From contig JAYPYV010000008.1 of NCBI GenBank assembly GCA_038136035.1, forward strand, positions 1 to 64,000: a stretch of DNA of 64,000 nucleotides, written 5' to 3'. Source of the stretch: UBA9926 sp023261215. Lineage in GTDB: Bacteria > Pseudomonadota > Gammaproteobacteria > Pseudomonadales > Azotimanducaceae. Below, piece after piece: positions 18,319 through 27,295 of the stretch. Each line of letters opens with the position of its first letter. The stretch's first letter is position 1. Under the pieces are notes generated by a model. The model searched no databases. It had not been told where the DNA came from and saw only the letters and a program-made list of their open reading frames with translations. The position numbers and the translations under genes are program-made.

Positions 18319-19473
18319 CTACTCCGAATCCAGGGCCGAATCCAAAATCGCTCGATACTCTTCAGTGCTCAGCTGCCTAGGATTGGTCGCCGCACTGGGG
18401 TCGAGCACGGCCTGCGATGCAACCCAATCACGATCAATCGGTGCCGACACCGAATCATGCAAGCGATCGGGAATGTTCAAGTTTGAGCGAAGCGCAAGAA
18501 TCCCAGCCTGAAGGTCAGACCACCGATCCCCAAGATCTAAGGCGCTTGCCAATTCGCCCAGACGACCTTCAATCCACTGTGCATTGTGTGCCAACACGTA
18601 GGGCATCAAGATCGCGTTCAGCAAGCCATGATGAAAGCCATACCGAGCGCCCAGCGGGTGCGCCAACGCGTGCATCGCGCCAAGTCCTTTTTGGAAGGCT
18701 GTCGCGCCCATCAAAGAAGCCGTCAACATATCCGTTCGTGCACGCAAGTCATCTCCCTGACGAAAGCAGGCCTCAAGCGAGCGCTTGATGAGTTTCATCC
18801 CACCAAGCGCGATGCCATCGGCCATGGGATGAAAGCCAGGCGCGCACCACGCCTCAAGGCAGTGCGAGAGCGCATCCATCCCGGTCGCCGCTGTTAAATG
18901 GGGCGGAAGCCCCGCGACGCAAATCGGATCGAGAATGACCAAATTCGCCGGGAGATCGGGATGAAAAATGAGAACCTTACGATGCTCATCCGATTTGGTG
19001 ATCACCGCGACCCGCCCCACTTCAGAGCCAGTCCCTGCGGTTGTTGGAACCGCGATCACAGGCAAGATCCGACGCCGGTCGGCACGGCGCCAATGATCAC
19101 CCACGTCCTCAAGGTCCCACAAGACCACCGTCTGGTAGGCCATGAGCGCCATCGCCTTCGCCGCATCGACCACGCTGCCACCACCGATGGCAATGACCCC
19201 ATCCAGCGAAGACTCAACAATCAGATCACACCCTGCCGCCACGTCCGCACCCGTGGGATTTCCCGGCACATCGCGCTTCACGACCGCGTGATGGCTCGCT
19301 TGCAATTGTTCAATCACTTGAACGGCCCAAGACGCCTGCGAGAGCGCATCATCGATCACTAACAGAACCCGCGACATACCGAGGCTCGAGGCGCCATCGC
19401 CCACCGCCCTGACTCGGCCTTCACCCACCCAGATCTGGGTTGGATAATTCCACTGACTGATTGGCGAATTCAT
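18319..19473 (-). CDS. iron-containing alcohol dehydrogenase
   Basis: A group III, Fe(II)-dependent NAD(P) alcohol dehydrogenase of 384 residues. The ATG at 19473 is chosen over a 63-codon longer frame because AAGGG lies just upstream and the protein then begins with the family-typical NSPISQWNYPTQIWVGEG. The NAD site is VIAIGGGSVVDAAKAMAL at about 90-107. Iron ligands are expected in ILDPICVAGLPPH, TGMDALSHCLEAW, AMHALAHPLGARYG and GFHHGLLNAI, all present with the His residues intact. It begins 26 bases after the Zn-dependent dehydrogenase gene ends, so the two unrelated alcohol dehydrogenases are probably co-transcribed. A likely role is oxidation of primary alcohols made by the nearby CYP153 enzyme (inference). 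Confidence 0.92.
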   Translation of the reverse strand: MNSPISQWNYPTQIWVGEGRVRAVGDGASSLGMSRVLLVIDDALSQASWAVQVIEQLQASHHAVVKRDVPGNPTGADVAAGCDLIVESSLDGVIAIGGGSVVDAAKAMALMAYQTVVLWDLEDVGDHWRRADRRRILPVIAVPTTAGTGSEVGRVAVITKSDEHRKVLIFHPDLPANLVILDPICVAGLPPHLTAATGMDALSHCLEAWCAPGFHPMADGIALGGMKLIKRSLEACFRQGDDLRARTDMLTASLMGATAFQKGLGAMHALAHPLGARYGFHHGLLNAILMPYVLAHNAQWIEGRLGELASALDLGDRWSDLQAGILALRSNLNIPDRLHDSVSAPIDRDWVASQAVLDPSAATNPRQLSTEEYRAILDSALDSE

Positions 19474-19498
19474 CGCGCTACCCTTATCCGGTGTCGGT

Positions 19499-20605
19499 TC
19501 ACAAATTCTCTTTGAATTCCAGAATGGCACGACCGCTAATTTCGCCAGCATCGAGCGCTCGCGTCGCTTCGTTGATCTGATCCAGGCTGAAGCGCTCGGT
19601 GACCATATGATCAAGATCCAGCTTTCCAGTTCGATACCAATCCACATAGCGAGGAAAGTCATGATCGGGCGTACAGGACCCGCCGAGTGATCCCAAAAAT
19701 CGCTTCTCGTGCATCAAAAGATCCGTTGCATTCAGTGTCATCTCGGTTGTGGGCACGCCAACCAAGACTGCCGTACCCCCCTGAGCAACCCCAAAGAAGC
19801 CATCACGCACCGCAGGGACCGCCTGTTCCATCGTGACCCGGCGACCGATGCAGTCAAAAACGAAATCTGCACCCGCCACGGGCACGCCCCGAAAAGCCCA
19901 TTCATCGGGCCTCGTTGTTAACGCTCTGACCGCTGCCACCGGATCCTCGTTCGCCGCATTGATGACGTGGGTGGCGCCCATCGTTTTGGCAAAGTTCAAT
20001 TTGTCGTCGTCTAAATCGATCGCGATGATCGGCGACGCACCGCGCACTTTAGCCGCCACAATCGCTGACAGACCGACACCGCCAACACCAATCACCGCAA
20101 CACTTTGCCCTGGCTGGACATTGGCGGAGTTCTCAACCGCCCCCGCGCCCGTCATCACTGCGCAGCCAATGATTGAAGTCGTCAATCGATCGACATCCTC
20201 ATCCAACTTCACCACATACTGCTCGTCTGCGAGCGTATGGTCTGCCCAGGTGAACACGTTGGAACACACGATCGCGTCACCGCTCGGCAGTTGCAGCTCT
20301 GGCACACCCGCATAACGCCCGCCTGGCTTTGCGTCCCGTGGAACCCAAGTGACCATGACTCGATCGCCCGGCGCTACATGCGTTACTGCTTCACCCACTT
20401 CCAGCACTTCACCAGTCGATTCATGCCCCAGCACCATCGGCACCGTTCGGGGCCGATGCATCGTGTGCAACTGACTGTGGCAGACGCCCGATGCAAATTG
20501 CTTGATCAGAACCTCATGGGGGCCGGGCGCTGGCATCTCGAGCTCCAAAACGTCCAATAAAAAGCCCTCTTTGGGCAGCACTGCCACTCTTGCCTTCAGC
20601 GTCAT
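19499..20605 (-). CDS. zinc-dependent alcohol dehydrogenase (MDR), structural zinc site absent
   Basis: Medium-chain dehydrogenase of 368 residues. Two ATGs occur close together; the one at 20605 has AAGGAG at the best distance. Catalytic zinc ligands are visible: Cys in SGVCHSQLH, His-Glu in VLGHESTGEV and Cys in IIGCAVMTGAGAVENSA. The coenzyme motif is VIGVGGVG followed by IAIDLDDDKLNFA, where the Asp indicates NAD. The lobe that normally carries four cysteines for the structural zinc reads GDRVMVTWVPRDAKPGGRY and has none. It resembles class III-type enzymes otherwise. It lies between the amidase and the Fe-dependent dehydrogenase in an apparent three-gene operon divergent from CYP153. Substrate is probably an alcohol or aldehyde. 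Confidence 0.92.
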   Translation of the reverse strand: MTLKARVAVLPKEGFLLDVLELEMPAPGPHEVLIKQFASGVCHSQLHTMHRPRTVPMVLGHESTGEVLEVGEAVTHVAPGDRVMVTWVPRDAKPGGRYAGVPELQLPSGDAIVCSNVFTWADHTLADEQYVVKLDEDVDRLTTSIIGCAVMTGAGAVENSANVQPGQSVAVIGVGGVGLSAIVAAKVRGASPIIAIDLDDDKLNFAKTMGATHVINAANEDPVAAVRALTTRPDEWAFRGVPVAGADFVFDCIGRRVTMEQAVPAVRDGFFGVAQGGTAVLVGVPTTEMTLNATDLLMHEKRFLGSLGGSCTPDHDFPRYVDWYRTGKLDLDHMVTERFSLDQINEATRALDAGEISGRAILEFKENL

Positions 20606-20765
20606 TCTCATTACTCCTTCTGGCGGATCTGTTAATTGTCATCCGAGTCTGTGGCGTTGTGATTCAATTCACACGGCCTTTGGTCACTTGCGCCGCGCCA
20701 TCAAATGGCGCGGGCTGGTCCGATGGGTTGGTCACCCTCGGCGGGGCGCTTGTACCTGCCGCTCT

Positions 20766-22169
20766 CTAACCGTTTGGAAAGCTGGCCCTCTCGTTGAAAT
20801 CAAAGACGCGTTCCATTCCGAGCATGGCATCGAGCACCCCGAAATCATCTCGTTGCCGCCCGATGATTTGCAGCCCCAGAGGCATACCGTCTGCGGCTAG
20901 CCCAATGGGGAGGGTCCCCGCAGGGTTTCTGGTCATGTTGATTCCCATGGTAAACGCAACCCAGTCCGCAGTCTCTTCACCATCGACCCGCCCTTCGCCT
21001 TCTATGGTGGGTACATGCCCGCGGGTCGTTGGCGTCAAAATCAAGGGCGCTGATTTGAATGCGGCTTCGAGTTGGACATTGAGCAGATGGCATTGATCGA
21101 TGGCCACGGCATAATCTGCCGCGCCAAATTGGTCCAACCCCATTTCAATCTGCGGTCTGAGCGCCGCGTCGATCTTTTCCCACTCCGGCGTGCCTCTTAA
21201 GTGCCCCTGGGCGCGCGCACGCGCTGCCGTCCAGAAGACAACCCAGGAAGGAAAAGGATGCGTATCCCAAATCTGATCCATTTCAATCACCTCAACGCCC
21301 GCATCGCGCAGCTTGGCGATGGCCGCATTGCACACCCGCAGAACATCTTCATCAACCGTGGTGATACCCATGGTTGGCGACCAGATCACACGCTCGGGCA
21401 AACGTCCTGAAGCGCGGTCAAGCCAGGCGTCGAACGGGGCTGGCAACGCAAAAATGTCGCTCTTCTCATCGCCTAAACAGCAATCCAAAGCGGCGATCGT
21501 GTCTTTGACCCGGTAGGTCATTGGACCCTTCACCGTCAGCAGACCCGACCCCGTCGGCTTGGGTCCGCCGTTGGGCACCCGGCCTTGTGACGATTTGAAT
21601 CCGGCAAGACCGCAAACAGCAGCCGGAATGCGAATCGATCCGCCGCCATCACTACCCGTGGCCATAGGCACCATGCCCGCGGCAATGGCCGCGCCCGACC
21701 CCCCGCTAGAGCCCCCTGGAGATCGCGTCAGATCCCAGGGGTTCTTCGATGGACCGAAGGGCACATTGTCGGTCTTGCCTTTGTAGCCAAATTCTGGGGT
21801 ATTGGTCTTCCCAACGACCACCGCACCCGCGGCTTTCAGTCTGGCCACCAAAACCGAGTCATCCGACGCCGGCGCGTCGCCTGTGTGAAACGCGGATCCG
21901 TAACTCGTGACATAGCCCTCGGCATCCTCCAGGTCTTTAACACCGAAGGGGATCCCCGCGAGCGGCAACACCGTCCCTGATCGAACGCTCGCATCAACGG
22001 CTCGCGCCGCCTCCAGCGCGCGCTCCGGATCCAGCGCGCAAAAAGCGTTGATCACGCCGTTGTGCGCTGAGATGTTATCCAACGCCGCCTGGACCAAAGA
22101 CTCAGCCGTTCTTCGTCCGGCGTTCACATCGGCCGCCAACTCAATCACTGAATGGTCTCTAAAATCCAT
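20766..22169 (-). CDS. amidase (amidase signature family)
   Basis: A 467-residue amidase-signature hydrolase, which cleaves carboxamides, amino-acid amides or related bonds. The ATG at 22169 is preferred to the GTG three bases earlier because of spacing to GAGGAG. The catalytic triad Ser-cisSer-Lys is visible: Lys in GIPFGVKDLEDAEG (about 80), the Gly/Ser-rich loop SPGGSSGGSGAAIAAGMVP and the nucleophile region TGSDGGGSIRIPAAVCGLAG. The C-terminal part with GINMTRNPAGTLPIGLAADG and LQIIGRQRDD is typical and complete. It is the first gene of the likely amidase, Zn-ADH, Fe-ADH transcription unit, about 160 bases before the Zn-ADH start. Substrate is unknown. Confidence 0.94.
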   Translation of the reverse strand: MDFRDHSVIELAADVNAGRRTAESLVQAALDNISAHNGVINAFCALDPERALEAARAVDASVRSGTVLPLAGIPFGVKDLEDAEGYVTSYGSAFHTGDAPASDDSVLVARLKAAGAVVVGKTNTPEFGYKGKTDNVPFGPSKNPWDLTRSPGGSSGGSGAAIAAGMVPMATGSDGGGSIRIPAAVCGLAGFKSSQGRVPNGGPKPTGSGLLTVKGPMTYRVKDTIAALDCCLGDEKSDIFALPAPFDAWLDRASGRLPERVIWSPTMGITTVDEDVLRVCNAAIAKLRDAGVEVIEMDQIWDTHPFPSWVVFWTAARARAQGHLRGTPEWEKIDAALRPQIEMGLDQFGAADYAVAIDQCHLLNVQLEAAFKSAPLILTPTTRGHVPTIEGEGRVDGEETADWVAFTMGINMTRNPAGTLPIGLAADGMPLGLQIIGRQRDDFGVLDAMLGMERVFDFNERASFPNG

Positions 22170-22423
22170 CACGCATACTCCTCAGTTCGTCATTCCCGGT
22201 GGGTCATTGTCATCACTTGGCCTTGGATCCTGCATCGATCTCGCCAGGCTGTCTAGCCGTGCGCGCGCTCGTGCCGGCAGCGGCAGACTCTCGTTTATCA
22301 CCCAGATTTCCGATAGACTCGGGACGAAACCGATGTCTGGCGTAACCTCTGCCTTCAGGCTTGATGCCCATAACCACTCAAGAAACATAGCCATCGGTCA
22401 CAAAATATTCCACGGAGTTAACC
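22170..22423. promoter_or_regulatory. divergent promoter region, amidase/alcohol dehydrogenases and CYP153
   Basis: About 250 bases separate two divergent units that would act in one pathway (P450 hydroxylase versus alcohol dehydrogenases). Shared regulation is plausible. A weak TTGATG at 22361 with 17 bases to AACATA is the only promoter-like pair noted for the P450; no operator palindrome was identified. Confidence 0.35.
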
Positions 22424-23746
22424 ATGAGCGAAGCGGTATCACAGAACGACTACCAAGCAGATAAGCCCATTGCCGAGTTTAAGCGCCCGGGGAGCGAAAA
22501 CTTTTTCGAGGGCGACATTCCTAACCCCAATGATGTGGCGCTTGAAACGATCAATCCGATGAGTGCTCGGCTGTTCAGCGAAGACCAACATTGGGGCTTT
22601 TTTGAGCGCCTCAGGAACGAAGACCCTGTTCACTTCAATGAGACCGAACTTGCAGGGCGGTACTGGTCTCTGACTCGATATGAAGAAATCAAGAAAGTCG
22701 ACTCCGATCACGAGCGCTTCTCTTCCGCCCACGGCATTACCTTGGGTTTCCCTGTCGATACCGCGCTGCCTGAAGGGGCCCTCAATATCAGCATGTTCAT
22801 CGCGATGGATCCACCCACACACGATGTCCAAAGGCGCACGGTGTCTCCGGTTGTAGCACCCAGTAACCTCGCCAACCTCGAGTCATTGATACGGGAGCGG
22901 ACACGCACCATTCTGGATGAGCTTCCCGTGGGTGAATCCTTCGACTGGGTCGATCGAGTTTCAATTGAGCTCACCACGATGATGCTCGCGACCTTGTTCG
23001 ACTTCCCGTTCGAAGAGCGCCGCAAGCTCACGAGATGGTCTGACGTCGCAACCGCAGTGCCCGGCTCTGGAATCGTCGAGTCGGAAGAACAACGACGCGC
23101 TGAGCTGATCGAGTGCCTTCAGTACTTCACACAGCTCTGGCAAGAAAGAAAGCGAAACCCAGGCGGGGATCTGATTTCTATGCTTGCCCATGGCGAAGAC
23201 ACCAAAAACATGGAACCCATGGAGTTTTTGGGCAATTTGATTCTCTTGATCGTTGGCGGCAACGACACCACCCGAAATTCAATGAGCGGCGGTCTCTACG
23301 CCTTCAACAAGTTCCCTGATCAACTCGCGAAGATGCGTGCCAACCCTCAATTGATTCCAACCGCAGTGGCCGAGATCATTCGCTGGCAGACCCCGCTCGC
23401 TTACATGCGTCGAACAGCCAATCAGGATGTGGAGATTGGCGGCAAGACCATCAAAAAAGATGATCAAGTACTCATGTGGTACGTGTCTGGGAACCGCGAT
23501 GAACGCGTGTTTGAATCGCCCAATGACCTCATCATTGATCGAAAGAACGTCAGGCAGCACTTGAGCTTTGGCTTTGGTATTCATCGTTGCATGGGCAATC
23601 GACTTGCCGAGATGCAGCTTCGGGTGCTTTGGGAAGAACTGCTCCCACGCTTTTCGAAATTAGAGGTTTTGGCAGAGCCGGAACGGACGTTCTCTTCGTT
23701 CGTCAAGGGCTACACCCACATGGACGTCGAGCTCACCCGTCACTGA
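22424..23746 (+). CDS. cytochrome P450, CYP153-like (second copy)
   Basis: A 440-residue soluble P450, clearly paralogous to the one at 7408-8637. GGNDTTRNS of the I-helix lies at 278-286, EIIRWQTPLAYMRR carries the ExxR, and FGFGIHRCMGNRLAEMQLR carries the haem ligand Cys389. Both proteins share the same distance from the Cys to the C-terminus. It has about 30 extra N-terminal residues relative to its paralogue. GGAG lies before the ATG. CYP153 members hydroxylate the terminal methyl of alkanes, fatty acids or monoterpenes. No ferredoxin or reductase gene is near. A strong terminator follows 25 bases after the stop, so the gene is probably transcribed alone. Confidence 0.93.
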   Translation: MSEAVSQNDYQADKPIAEFKRPGSENFFEGDIPNPNDVALETINPMSARLFSEDQHWGFFERLRNEDPVHFNETELAGRYWSLTRYEEIKKVDSDHERFSSAHGITLGFPVDTALPEGALNISMFIAMDPPTHDVQRRTVSPVVAPSNLANLESLIRERTRTILDELPVGESFDWVDRVSIELTTMMLATLFDFPFEERRKLTRWSDVATAVPGSGIVESEEQRRAELIECLQYFTQLWQERKRNPGGDLISMLAHGEDTKNMEPMEFLGNLILLIVGGNDTTRNSMSGGLYAFNKFPDQLAKMRANPQLIPTAVAEIIRWQTPLAYMRRTANQDVEIGGKTIKKDDQVLMWYVSGNRDERVFESPNDLIIDRKNVRQHLSFGFGIHRCMGNRLAEMQLRVLWEELLPRFSKLEVLAEPERTFSSFVKGYTHMDVELTRH

Positions 23747-23769
23747 ATGATGAAGGCTTGGGGTAAGAA

Positions 23770-23800
23770 AACGCTGCCATTGCCGGCAGCGTTTTTTTTC
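23770..23800 (+). terminator. rho-independent terminator after CYP153
   Basis: Perfect 9-bp stem AACGCTGCC/GGCAGCGTT (23770-23778 with 23785-23793), six-base loop ATTGCC, followed by a T-run to 23799. It lies just downstream of the P450 stop codon. Confidence 0.92.
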
Positions 23801-23941
23801 GCCACTTTGGCCATGACCATCGGACGCTTGGTCACGACCCATTCGTAAAATACTGTGCCTCTTAGAGCAGGTACTCAACGGCAGCCACTCAAACCCATAC
23901 GCTCACCAAAGCCTGAGCCGAAGCCATAGCCCATCCGCGCT

Positions 23942-26143
23942 TCAGCGACCCGGCTGATAGCGAGCCGTGGCCCTCGCCTCAACATCCTCTCTGTAGAACG
24001 CAATATCCTTGAACGTTCGATCGACGTATCGCTGTGACTGATCAAAGAAATGCGGTGACCTTGGGTCACCCGACTGGCCGCCGGCCAGCATGGTGCGGGC
24101 CCTTAAGCGATCGCCAAATTCAACCACCGCCACAAAACTGTTGCCTGAGTATCCATATAACTTGTCTGTGCCTGCAAACCGCTTGGCGCCAAAAGACGCA
24201 AGGGCACCCCAGCGCCCGGAGGCCATCCCAACGGGCAAACTCGGGGCCTCGTCACTGTGCGGTTCAGTCATCTCCCCGGTCAAGCGCTGCAATCGATTCA
24301 CATCGCCCCAGGGCAGATTCCAACTGCCAAAGCGTTTCGTTAGATCCGCAAGCGCAACAGTAAGCAACTCGATTTGCCTTCCCGAAGAGGCCGTGCTTGC
24401 AAAGGTATCAAGCGCGGATTTTTCATCGATCCAGTTCACGGTCACGCCGTCTTTGAGCACTTGAAGCCCATAGAAATGCGCGATGGTCATGGCGACGGAC
24501 GATTCGCTGACCCGGTAATCCCAAGTCTCAAGCGTCTGGCGCACCGCACTCAACGACGACTCAGGCTTCCCTTGCTTAAGCGCGCGGACGAGCGGCGGAA
24601 TCAACACTTCGAACGCAGGGAGTACTGGGTCGTAGGCCAGATCAAGCAGGCTCTCGAGCGACCACTTCTTGTTCTGAGAGAGCAACCTTACCGCGTGAAC
24701 CCCCCTGAAATTTTCTGGGTCAGGCGCCATATACGTCGGGTATTGATTGGGATCTGGACTGAATGCGCCCGCGGAGGTGAAGGGGGTCGAGTTGCAGTTC
24801 TGCACCCAACCATTGGGTGGATTAATGACACGGACCAATTCGGAAATGTCATGGAGTCCCTGCCAATCGGTGCGCGGATCAGACCCGGATACGGTCTCTC
24901 TATAATTGAAACTCGGATTCCGCCTCGGCACAAAATTACCGTGGAAGTAGGCAATTGCCCCATCCGCGTCGGCATACACCGTGTTATTCGACGAATTACG
25001 CTTTATCTCAAGCATCTCAAGGAACCCCTTGAGATCGGCCTGCTTGGTCCTTTCAAAAGATTGAATCAACGCCGGCACCGGATCCCAATTCATTGCGGTC
25101 GCGATCCAATGCCCGTTTCGCTCTGCGGTAATTGGGCCATGGTGCGTGCGGTAGAGGGTGATCGTGACTTCTTTCAGCTCGCCTTGCTCTTTGACCCAAA
25201 AGGTTTCCTCAAGCGCCCGAACCGGCCGTTGCTCAAGACCGTAGCGATACCACAGTCGTCCGTCGGCTCGGGTAACCTCCTCAGCGAAATCATCCATAAA
25301 ATCCAGACGGGTTGAAGTGTGCATCCACCCCGTCTTCTCATTGAACCCCTGGTATACGAAGAACTGACCCCACGTCACCGCGCCATAGGTGTTGAGGCCC
25401 TCCTCGCTGACCACGTGGATTTCCCCTCTGAAGTAAAAACTCGTATGCGGGTTGATTAGAAAAAGTGCGTGGCCCTGCTCTGTTTGCGCTGGTGCAATTG
25501 CAATGCCGTTGGAGCCTCTCGGCTCAGACCAAGGGGCGAAAGCATCGGTCAGGCTGACCATCTCCTGGGTCGGAGAGGCGCCGACATAAAAATTCTGGAT
25601 ACCGTCGAGATCAATTCGTTCGATGTCGCCACCAATCGAACCCTCACTGAAATACAGGGGCATCCAAGGTTCGAACCGAGTCAGTCCTCGAGGGTTCACC
25701 TCCGGATGTGTAATCAGAAAGTGATTCAGCCCATCGGCAAATGCCTCGCAGAGCGCTCGCAACTTAGGCGGCGCCTCTGCAAGCGCAGCCATGGCCTCGC
25801 TGCGAGTCATGAATAGCCTCGCACGAATATCACTGGCGAGCGCGCTCGGACCTTCGACTGAGGCGAGTTGACCCGTGGCCCAAAGATAGTTCTGCTCAAT
25901 TCGCTTGAAGTCGTCCTCGGCCTGGGCGTACAGCATCCCAAACACGGCGTCCGCGTCCGTTTTCGCATAGATATGGGGTACCCCAAAATCGTCTCGAATA
26001 ATCTCCACCTTGGCCGCTCGATCGGCCAAGCGCGTCACTTCGGCTTCATCGAAGTTAGCCCACGCCATCAAAGGCAAAAAAGCACCGACCACCATCACGT
26101 AACACGTCTTCAAGCACCGTCTGCAATTCATTTTCATGGCCAT
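23942..26143 (-). CDS. penicillin acylase family (S45) N-terminal nucleophile amidohydrolase
   Basis: Periplasmic acylase precursor of 733 residues. Residues 1-29 are a signal peptide ending AWA. The S45 layout follows: alpha-chain region with DFGVPHIYAKTDADAVFGM, a linker, then the autocatalytic cleavage site EPRGSNGIAIAP with Ser211 as the new N-terminal nucleophile. Beta-chain marks include NPHTSFYFRGEIHVVSE, FNEKTGWMHT, the Asn/Arg of YRTHHGPI and GWVQNCNSTPFTSAG. Family members remove acyl groups from penicillins, N-acyl-homoserine lactones or aculeacin; the sequence alone does not decide which. The N-terminus has three nearby ATGs without a clear ribosome site. It is isolated, converging on the P450 gene. 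Family assignment is strong. Confidence 0.93.
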   Translation of the reverse strand: MAMKMNCRRCLKTCYVMVVGAFLPLMAWANFDEAEVTRLADRAAKVEIIRDDFGVPHIYAKTDADAVFGMLYAQAEDDFKRIEQNYLWATGQLASVEGPSALASDIRARLFMTRSEAMAALAEAPPKLRALCEAFADGLNHFLITHPEVNPRGLTRFEPWMPLYFSEGSIGGDIERIDLDGIQNFYVGASPTQEMVSLTDAFAPWSEPRGSNGIAIAPAQTEQGHALFLINPHTSFYFRGEIHVVSEEGLNTYGAVTWGQFFVYQGFNEKTGWMHTSTRLDFMDDFAEEVTRADGRLWYRYGLEQRPVRALEETFWVKEQGELKEVTITLYRTHHGPITAERNGHWIATAMNWDPVPALIQSFERTKQADLKGFLEMLEIKRNSSNNTVYADADGAIAYFHGNFVPRRNPSFNYRETVSGSDPRTDWQGLHDISELVRVINPPNGWVQNCNSTPFTSAGAFSPDPNQYPTYMAPDPENFRGVHAVRLLSQNKKWSLESLLDLAYDPVLPAFEVLIPPLVRALKQGKPESSLSAVRQTLETWDYRVSESSVAMTIAHFYGLQVLKDGVTVNWIDEKSALDTFASTASSGRQIELLTVALADLTKRFGSWNLPWGDVNRLQRLTGEMTEPHSDEAPSLPVGMASGRWGALASFGAKRFAGTDKLYGYSGNSFVAVVEFGDRLRARTMLAGGQSGDPRSPHFFDQSQRYVDRTFKDIAFYREDVEARATARYQPGR

Positions 26144-26272
26144 TCTGCGTGATTTGACTGTTTCATTATGCGGGATGAGAGCCTACCATGAGATGAACCT
26201 TTTGATGCTCAAGAACCCAGCAAAAGACGGTGCCCATCCGCACTGATTTCTCGGACCCTAAGGAGACCCAAT

Positions 26273-27139
26273 ATGTCGACTTTGAAACCCGCGATCGGAC
26301 TTTTCGGTATCAACATGAACTACCTGGCGCAACCGCAACGCGCCAAGGTCGTAGCACAAGAAGCTGAATCATTGGGGTTCGAGTCACTCTGGACCGGAGA
26401 GCACGTGGTCTTGCCCGACCCGCGCGAGGCGCCCTCTCCAGCGGACCCGAGCACCCCCATGGCGCATCCCCCCGCGTTTTTGTCGTACCTCGCTGCTGTG
26501 ACATCCTCGATCAAACTCGGGACTGGCATCACGCTGGTCGCGCAGCGCAACCCTGTGGTTTTAGCGAAAGAAATCGCAACGTTGGACCTACTGAGCGAGG
26601 GTCGACTGCTATTTGGGATTGGTGCCGGGTATTTGCATCAGGAATTCGCCGCGCTGGGCGTTGATTTTGACTCGAGGGGGCCGAAGACCGACGAGGCCAT
26701 TGATGCGATGCGCAACCTTTGGAGCGAGGATCACCCCAGCTTTCATGGGCAGTTCATCAAGTTCGATGGTGTCAATGCGTATCCCAGACCCACAAGCCCG
26801 ATGGGTCCCCCAATCATCGTGGGGGGTACCAGCCGTGCCGCGCTAAGACGCACCATTACCAAGGGCCAAGGCTGGTACGGCTTTGCACTTGACGTGGCCC
26901 AAACAGAGAAGGTGCTGGATGATCTCACCCACATGCGCGACAACCTTCCAAGGCCCGAGGCGCTTGGCGCTGACATTGAAATCAGCATCACCCCGCCCAA
27001 ACCTCTGACCAAGATGATGATGGAGGACTATGCAGCGATCGGCGTGCATCGCTTGATCCCTATGCTGGGCTTTTACCCGCAGGAGACGGTGCTCGCTGAC
27101 CTTGAAGCGCTTGCGATCCAGCTCGATTTGGAGGCGTAG
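26273..27139 (+). CDS. LLM-class (luciferase-like) flavin/F420 oxidoreductase
   Basis: A 288-residue TIM-barrel protein of the bacterial luciferase-like family, many of whose members use F420 or reduced FMN. Ribosome site AAGGAGACC precedes the ATG. Visible marks are the N-terminal GLFGINMNYLAQPQRAKVVA, the SLWTGEHVVLPDPREAPSP loop, SSIKLGTGITLVAQRNPVVLAKEIATLDLLSEGRLLFGIG broken into the usual strands 4 and 5 (about 83-122), and GPPIIVGGTSRAALRR. This arrangement is that of the TIGR03619-type proteins as I recall them. It could reduce or oxidise a ketone, alcohol or enone. Another LLM protein is encoded at 49665-50543. Cofactor is undecided. Confidence 0.9.
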   Translation: MSTLKPAIGLFGINMNYLAQPQRAKVVAQEAESLGFESLWTGEHVVLPDPREAPSPADPSTPMAHPPAFLSYLAAVTSSIKLGTGITLVAQRNPVVLAKEIATLDLLSEGRLLFGIGAGYLHQEFAALGVDFDSRGPKTDEAIDAMRNLWSEDHPSFHGQFIKFDGVNAYPRPTSPMGPPIIVGGTSRAALRRTITKGQGWYGFALDVAQTEKVLDDLTHMRDNLPRPEALGADIEISITPPKPLTKMMMEDYAAIGVHRLIPMLGFYPQETVLADLEALAIQLDLEA

Positions 27140-27295
27140 CGGGTAGCCTTTGAGTGACTCGATCGCTCTGACATAGCCTCGATAGCGAGCCCAATTAAGC
27201 GAGAGATGCCAGCATCCTCTGAGCAATCGGACACTCCCTCTAGGCAGAGGCGCGATAGAAACCGAAGGATTGAGAGGGAGAGCCGACGTTCTTCG

